The notes below the pieces were generated by a model, which saw nothing but the letters and a program-made list of their open reading frames with translations, ran no database searches and was not told where the DNA came from. A stretch of 15,783 bases of DNA, from NCBI GenBank assembly GCA_902494295.1, contig CABUSL010000036.1, positions 1-15,783 on the forward strand, written 5' to 3'. Every line of letters starts with the position of its first letter. Position 1 is the stretch's first letter. Origin of the DNA: an uncultured Collinsella sp. (GTDB lineage: Bacteria; Actinomycetota; Coriobacteriia; Coriobacteriales; Coriobacteriaceae). Of this stretch, positions 13,237-15,783 are shown piece after piece. The translations under genes and the position numbers were made by a program.

Positions 13237-13998
13237 CTATTTGCCGTTGGACACGACCGTCTGGCCCTCGACACCGTTAAACCCAAACAGCATGTCGAGC
13301 GCCTGGATGTACCACGGGGCGTCCTTACCGACTTCTTCGATTTCCTTGGCAACTTCGCTGGCCTTCTTGGCGTTCGACGACTTCTTGCTCGAAGACGAAT
13401 CCGAATCGTCGTCCAGGCCCTGCACTTCAATCCTCTTCTCGCCGGGCATCACCAGGCCCAGATCCTCGGACGCCGCATCCTTAATGCCCTCCTCCGAGAG
13501 CAGCTTGTCGACGCTTTTTTGCAGCTTATCATTGTATTGCTGACGAATCTCGACCTGCTTGGCCAAGATATCGCTCGAACGCTTTGCCACGTACAGATCG
13601 CGCACGGGGAAATACAGGCTCACGAGCACCAGGGCAACGACAATGCCGATGAATAGCCCTCGCTGAGGACCGTGGGTAAAGTCGTAGATCGCCTTGACCA
13701 CCGCGTTGTCGTTGGCGTAGTGCATAAAGTCCGAGCCCGAAAAACGGTTCGAAGGCCTGCTCGACCTATCGTGCGTTTGAGCCGACGAGCGCTGAGCATG
13801 CGACGAACGTGCCGGGCGCACTGGTCCATCTGTCGAAGTATTCACTTGAGCATTGGGGCGCGAGGTACTTGTCGGGCGCTGCATGGAGCGGTCGGCGCCG
13901 GCGTAGGCGGACCCACCGAGCTGCACCGTGCGCGCACGGCGAGGCGACGGCTCACGCGAACCGGCGGAATAGTACCTGTTGTCGTAAATCTGATCCAT
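13237..13998 (-). CDS. Septum formation initiator protein, DivIC/FtsB type
   Basis: A bitopic division protein that in this family links FtsL/FtsQ partners at the septum. The 253 residues divide into a long, disordered, Ser/Arg/Pro-rich cytoplasmic N-terminus (1-95), a transmembrane helix (about 114-131), a coiled coil (about 137-168) and the conserved DivIC motif EDLGLVMPGEKRIEV (178-192), then a Ser/Lys-rich tail (about 200-225) and a last helix. The family core is usually about 100-150 residues, so both ends are extended, as in other actinobacteria. I chose the ATG at 13998 (AAGG six bases upstream); an in-frame ATG at 14124 would run through the eno terminator. It is followed by ppx after 20 bases and preceded by eno, from which a terminator separates it. 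Confidence 0.88.
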   Translation of the reverse strand: MDQIYDNRYYSAGSREPSPRRARTVQLGGSAYAGADRSMQRPTSTSRPNAQVNTSTDGPVRPARSSHAQRSSAQTHDRSSRPSNRFSGSDFMHYANDNAVVKAIYDFTHGPQRGLFIGIVVALVLVSLYFPVRDLYVAKRSSDILAKQVEIRQQYNDKLQKSVDKLLSEEGIKDAASEDLGLVMPGEKRIEVQGLDDDSDSSSSKKSSNAKKASEVAKEIEEVGKDAPWYIQALDMLFGFNGVEGQTVVSNGK

Positions 13999-14029
13999 GT
14001 GCGCCTTGTGCGGTTGAGGTTTGTTTGCG

Positions 14030-14055
14030 CTAAGTATTCTAGTTATAGCACGAGC
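14030..14055 (-). promoter_or_regulatory. Possible promoter of the divIC-like gene
   Basis: Between the eno terminator and the start at 13998, the minus strand reads TATAACTAGAATACTTAG (about 14051-14033), an AT-rich island in GC-rich DNA with two overlapping -10 type hexamers (TATAAC, TAGAAT). No good -35 is visible. Confidence 0.35.
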
Positions 14056-14089
14056 GCCCGCACCGCCTTCGCCAGCCTTTGCTCGACAT

Positions 14090-14121
14090 AAAAAAGGCGC
14101 TGAGTCATATGGCCCAGCGCC
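14090..14121 (-). terminator. Intrinsic terminator of eno
   Basis: On the minus strand GGCGCTG (14121-14115) pairs with CAGCGCC (14102-14096), followed by six T (14095-14090). It lies between the eno stop and the divIC-like start. Confidence 0.88.
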
Positions 14122-14194
14122 CAATGGTGCTCAACAGCGCCCGGCTGGAGCAAGGCAAATCCGAGTCTTCCCCGCCCCCGCGACCTCCGCGTGC

Positions 14195-15484
14195 CTAGCG
14201 AATGTTGTAGAACGCGGCCTTGCCGGCGTAGCGCGCGCTGCCCTCGAGCTCGTCCTCGATGCGGATGAGCTGGTTGTACTTGGCGATACGGTCGCTACGG
14301 CACGGGGCGCCCGACTTGATCTGGCCGGCGTTGACGCCCACGACCAGGTCGGCGATCGTGGAGTCCTCGGTCTCGCCGGAGCGGTGGCTCACGATGCAGG
14401 CGTAACCGGCCTCCTTGGCGGTCTCGATGGCCTCGAGCGACTCGGTGAGCGTGCCGATCTGGTTGACCTTGACCAGGATCGCGTTGGCGGCACCCAGCTC
14501 GATGCCCTTCTTGAGGCGCTCGGTGTTGGTGACGAACAGGTCGTCGCCCACCAGCTGCACCTTGTTGCCAATGCGACGGGTGAGCTCGACCCAGCCGTCC
14601 CAGTCCTCCTCGGCCATACCGTCCTCGATGGAGATGATGGGATAGGTGTCGACGAGCTTCTCCCAGTAATCAACCATCTGGGCACTCGTGTACTCCACGC
14701 CCTCGCCCTTGAGCTCATACATACCGGTCTCAGCGTTGTAGAACTCGGTGGACGCCGGATCCATGGCGTACATGAAGTCGACGCCGGGCTTAAAGCCAGC
14801 CTTCTCGACGGCCTTGGTGATGTACTCGAACGGCTCGGCATTGGTCTTAAGGTTGGGGGCAAAGCCGCCCTCGTCGCCCACGCCGCCGCCCAGGCCGGCC
14901 TCGTGCAGCACGCCCTTGAGGGTGTGGTAGACCTCGGCGCACCAACGCAGGCCCTCGGCAAAGCTCGGGGCGCCCACCGGCATGATCATGAACTCCTGGA
15001 AGTCAACGTTATTGTCGGCATGCACGCCGCCGTTGAGGATGTTCATCATAGGTGTGGGCAGCAGATGAGCGTTGACGCCGCCCAGGTACTGGTACAGCGA
15101 CAGGCCCGCCGACTCGGCAGCGGCGCGGGCGACGGCCAGCGACACGCCCAGGATGGCGTTGGCACCGAGCTTGGTCTTGTTGGGGGTACCGTCCGCGGCA
15201 ATTAGCGCGGCATCGACGGCGCGCTGGTCGAAGGCATCGAGGCCCACGACGGCGTTAGCGCACTCGTTGTTGACATGCTCGACGGCCTGCGAAACGCCCT
15301 TGCCCAGGTAGCGGCCCTTGTCGCCATCGCGCAGCTCGCAGGCCTCAAAGGCGCCGGTCGAAGCACCCGAAGGCACCATTGCGCGGCCAAAGCTGCCGTC
15401 CTCGAGCACGACCTCGACCTCGACGGTGGGATTGCCGCGGCTGTCGAGCACCTCGCGACCGTAGACGTCCAAAATATCGCTCAT
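14195..15484 (-). CDS. eno: Enolase
   Basis: Converts 2-phosphoglycerate to phosphoenolpyruvate in glycolysis; cytosolic. The 429 residues are standard length. Key residues are all present: Ser41 in the mobile loop PSGASTG, catalytic Glu205 (GDEGG, 203-207), magnesium ligands Asp242, Glu287 and Asp314, catalytic Lys339 (ILVKVNQIG), His367-Arg368-Ser369 (SHRSGE) and Lys390. The motif NGGVHADNNVDFQEFMI is at 151-167. One small difference from the common form is GAPCRSDR where SRTDR is usual. GAGGGAG lies five bases before the ATG. Its upstream neighbour is mazG, which has its own terminator, and downstream it has one too, so eno is probably its own transcription unit. Confidence 0.99.
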   Translation of the reverse strand: MSDILDVYGREVLDSRGNPTVEVEVVLEDGSFGRAMVPSGASTGAFEACELRDGDKGRYLGKGVSQAVEHVNNECANAVVGLDAFDQRAVDAALIAADGTPNKTKLGANAILGVSLAVARAAAESAGLSLYQYLGGVNAHLLPTPMMNILNGGVHADNNVDFQEFMIMPVGAPSFAEGLRWCAEVYHTLKGVLHEAGLGGGVGDEGGFAPNLKTNAEPFEYITKAVEKAGFKPGVDFMYAMDPASTEFYNAETGMYELKGEGVEYTSAQMVDYWEKLVDTYPIISIEDGMAEEDWDGWVELTRRIGNKVQLVGDDLFVTNTERLKKGIELGAANAILVKVNQIGTLTESLEAIETAKEAGYACIVSHRSGETEDSTIADLVVGVNAGQIKSGAPCRSDRIAKYNQLIRIEDELEGSARYAGKAAFYNIR

Positions 15485-15557
15485 GTTGTCTCCCTCTCAC
15501 TTGGAAACGTAGTGGATGCAAGCGACCGGCTGACCGTGCACCATCGGTGCGTCTCCG

Positions 15558-15602
15558 TAAGTTAGCCATGTCGCACTTTTTGCATTATGCCCTAAGTTAG
15601 CC
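15558..15602 (-). promoter_or_regulatory. eno promoter region with a duplicated GGCTAACTTA motif
   Basis: On the minus strand CATAAT (15589-15584) is the likely -10. GGCTAACTTA occurs twice in the same orientation: 15602-15593, just upstream of the -10, and 15567-15558, just past the expected start site; their spacing is 35 bp. The -35 is unclear. The motif resembles one half of a DtxR/IdeR-type box, but without the other half. Confidence 0.45.
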
Positions 15603-15623
15603 GAGGGATACACTTGATTTTCG

Positions 15624-15669
15624 AAAAATTTAGCGGGAACGATGAGGCGTGTCAGCCCGTCGTTCCCGC
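15624..15669 (-). terminator. Intrinsic terminator of mazG
   Basis: On the minus strand GCGGGAACGA (15669-15660) pairs perfectly with TCGTTCCCGC (15642-15633), followed by TAAATTTTTCG. It ends right before the eno promoter. Confidence 0.88.
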
Positions 15670-15673
15670 AGTC

Positions 15674-15783
15674 TTACTCCTCCGCCTTTGCGGCATCCCA
15701 CAGGTCGTTGAGGCCGTGGGTCGAGAGCTCGGCCAGATCCACGTGGGCATCGGCCGCCATCTGCTCCATCGCAGCCCAGCGAC
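15674..15783 (-). CDS. mazG: MazG-type nucleoside triphosphate pyrophosphohydrolase, C-terminal end (cut by the window)
   Basis: Only the last 35 codons are present, reading from the window edge into a TAA stop. The segment R-W-A-A-M-E-Q-M then L-A-E-L-S-T-H-G-L-N-D-L-W-D-A-A-K fits the MazG C-terminus, where R+xMExxx and the L(S)xxxL(D)xLWxxAK ending are typical. MazG removes pyrophosphate from (d)NTPs, including aberrant ones. Its place directly upstream of eno is the same as in other actinobacteria, which supports the assignment. The catalytic part lies outside the window. Confidence 0.7.
   Translation of the reverse strand, partial: RWAAMEQMAADAHVDLAELSTHGLNDLWDAAKAEE

Noticed and set aside
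12494..13543. 349-codon open frame opposite ppx and the divIC-like gene
   Set aside because: Shadow of two confident minus-strand genes.
13999..14124. 42-residue N-terminal extension of the divIC-like protein
   Set aside because: It would be translated from the eno terminator region, with no ribosome binding site.
14021..15205. 394-codon open frame opposite eno
   Set aside because: Shadow of enolase, which is fully conserved.

Overview
The window is GC-rich, gene-dense bacterial chromosome. The best guess is a Coriobacteriia-type actinobacterium, close to Collinsella. This rests on the actinobacterial order mazG-eno-divIC/ftsB-ppx (all on the minus strand at the right end), the codon use, one start that looks leaderless (gluQRS), and a mix of PTS and purine genes typical of gut Coriobacteria. 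The genus is an inference; the sequence alone does not prove it.

Layout. 24-1631 (-): purH. 1909-2550 (+): a GNAT acetyltransferase. 2740-4686 (-): a large DUF2207 membrane protein with a Gly-rich tail, flanked on both sides by related REP-like hairpin repeats. 4909-5070: a gene-free stretch with three hairpins in a row, possibly a structured RNA. 5202-6203 (+): gluQRS, converging on 6219-6944 (-), a calcineurin-like phosphoesterase, followed by a small two-helix membrane protein at 7030-7269 (-). 7629-10239 (+): a three-gene operon of a UBA/DUF4342 membrane protein, an OmpR-type regulator and a sensor kinase, closed by a bidirectional terminator. 10315-10988 (-): a PTS galactitol-type IIB subunit and a VOC-fold protein. 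11152-11775 (+): an anchored helical protein, then tRNA-Leu(TAA) with its terminator. 11942-12214: an unusual intergenic patch with copies of tRNA pieces, three short hairpins with GCA-type loops and a MITE-like palindrome. 12215-15783 (-): ppx/gppA, the divIC/ftsB-like gene, eno and the C-terminal end of mazG.

How they work together. Most genes are housekeeping: purine synthesis (purH), tRNA(Asp) modification (gluQRS), glycolysis (eno), cell division (divIC-like), nucleotide and polyphosphate housekeeping (mazG, ppx). The sensory operon probably responds to an envelope signal, with the DUF4342 protein as membrane accessory; the signal is unknown. No prophage, transposase, CRISPR array or complete mobile element is visible. 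The novelty is in the intergenic DNA: REP-like repeats whose stem substitutions keep base pairing, the tandem-hairpin region before gluQRS, the repeat-rich patch after tRNA-Leu, and a duplicated 10-bp motif around the likely eno promoter.
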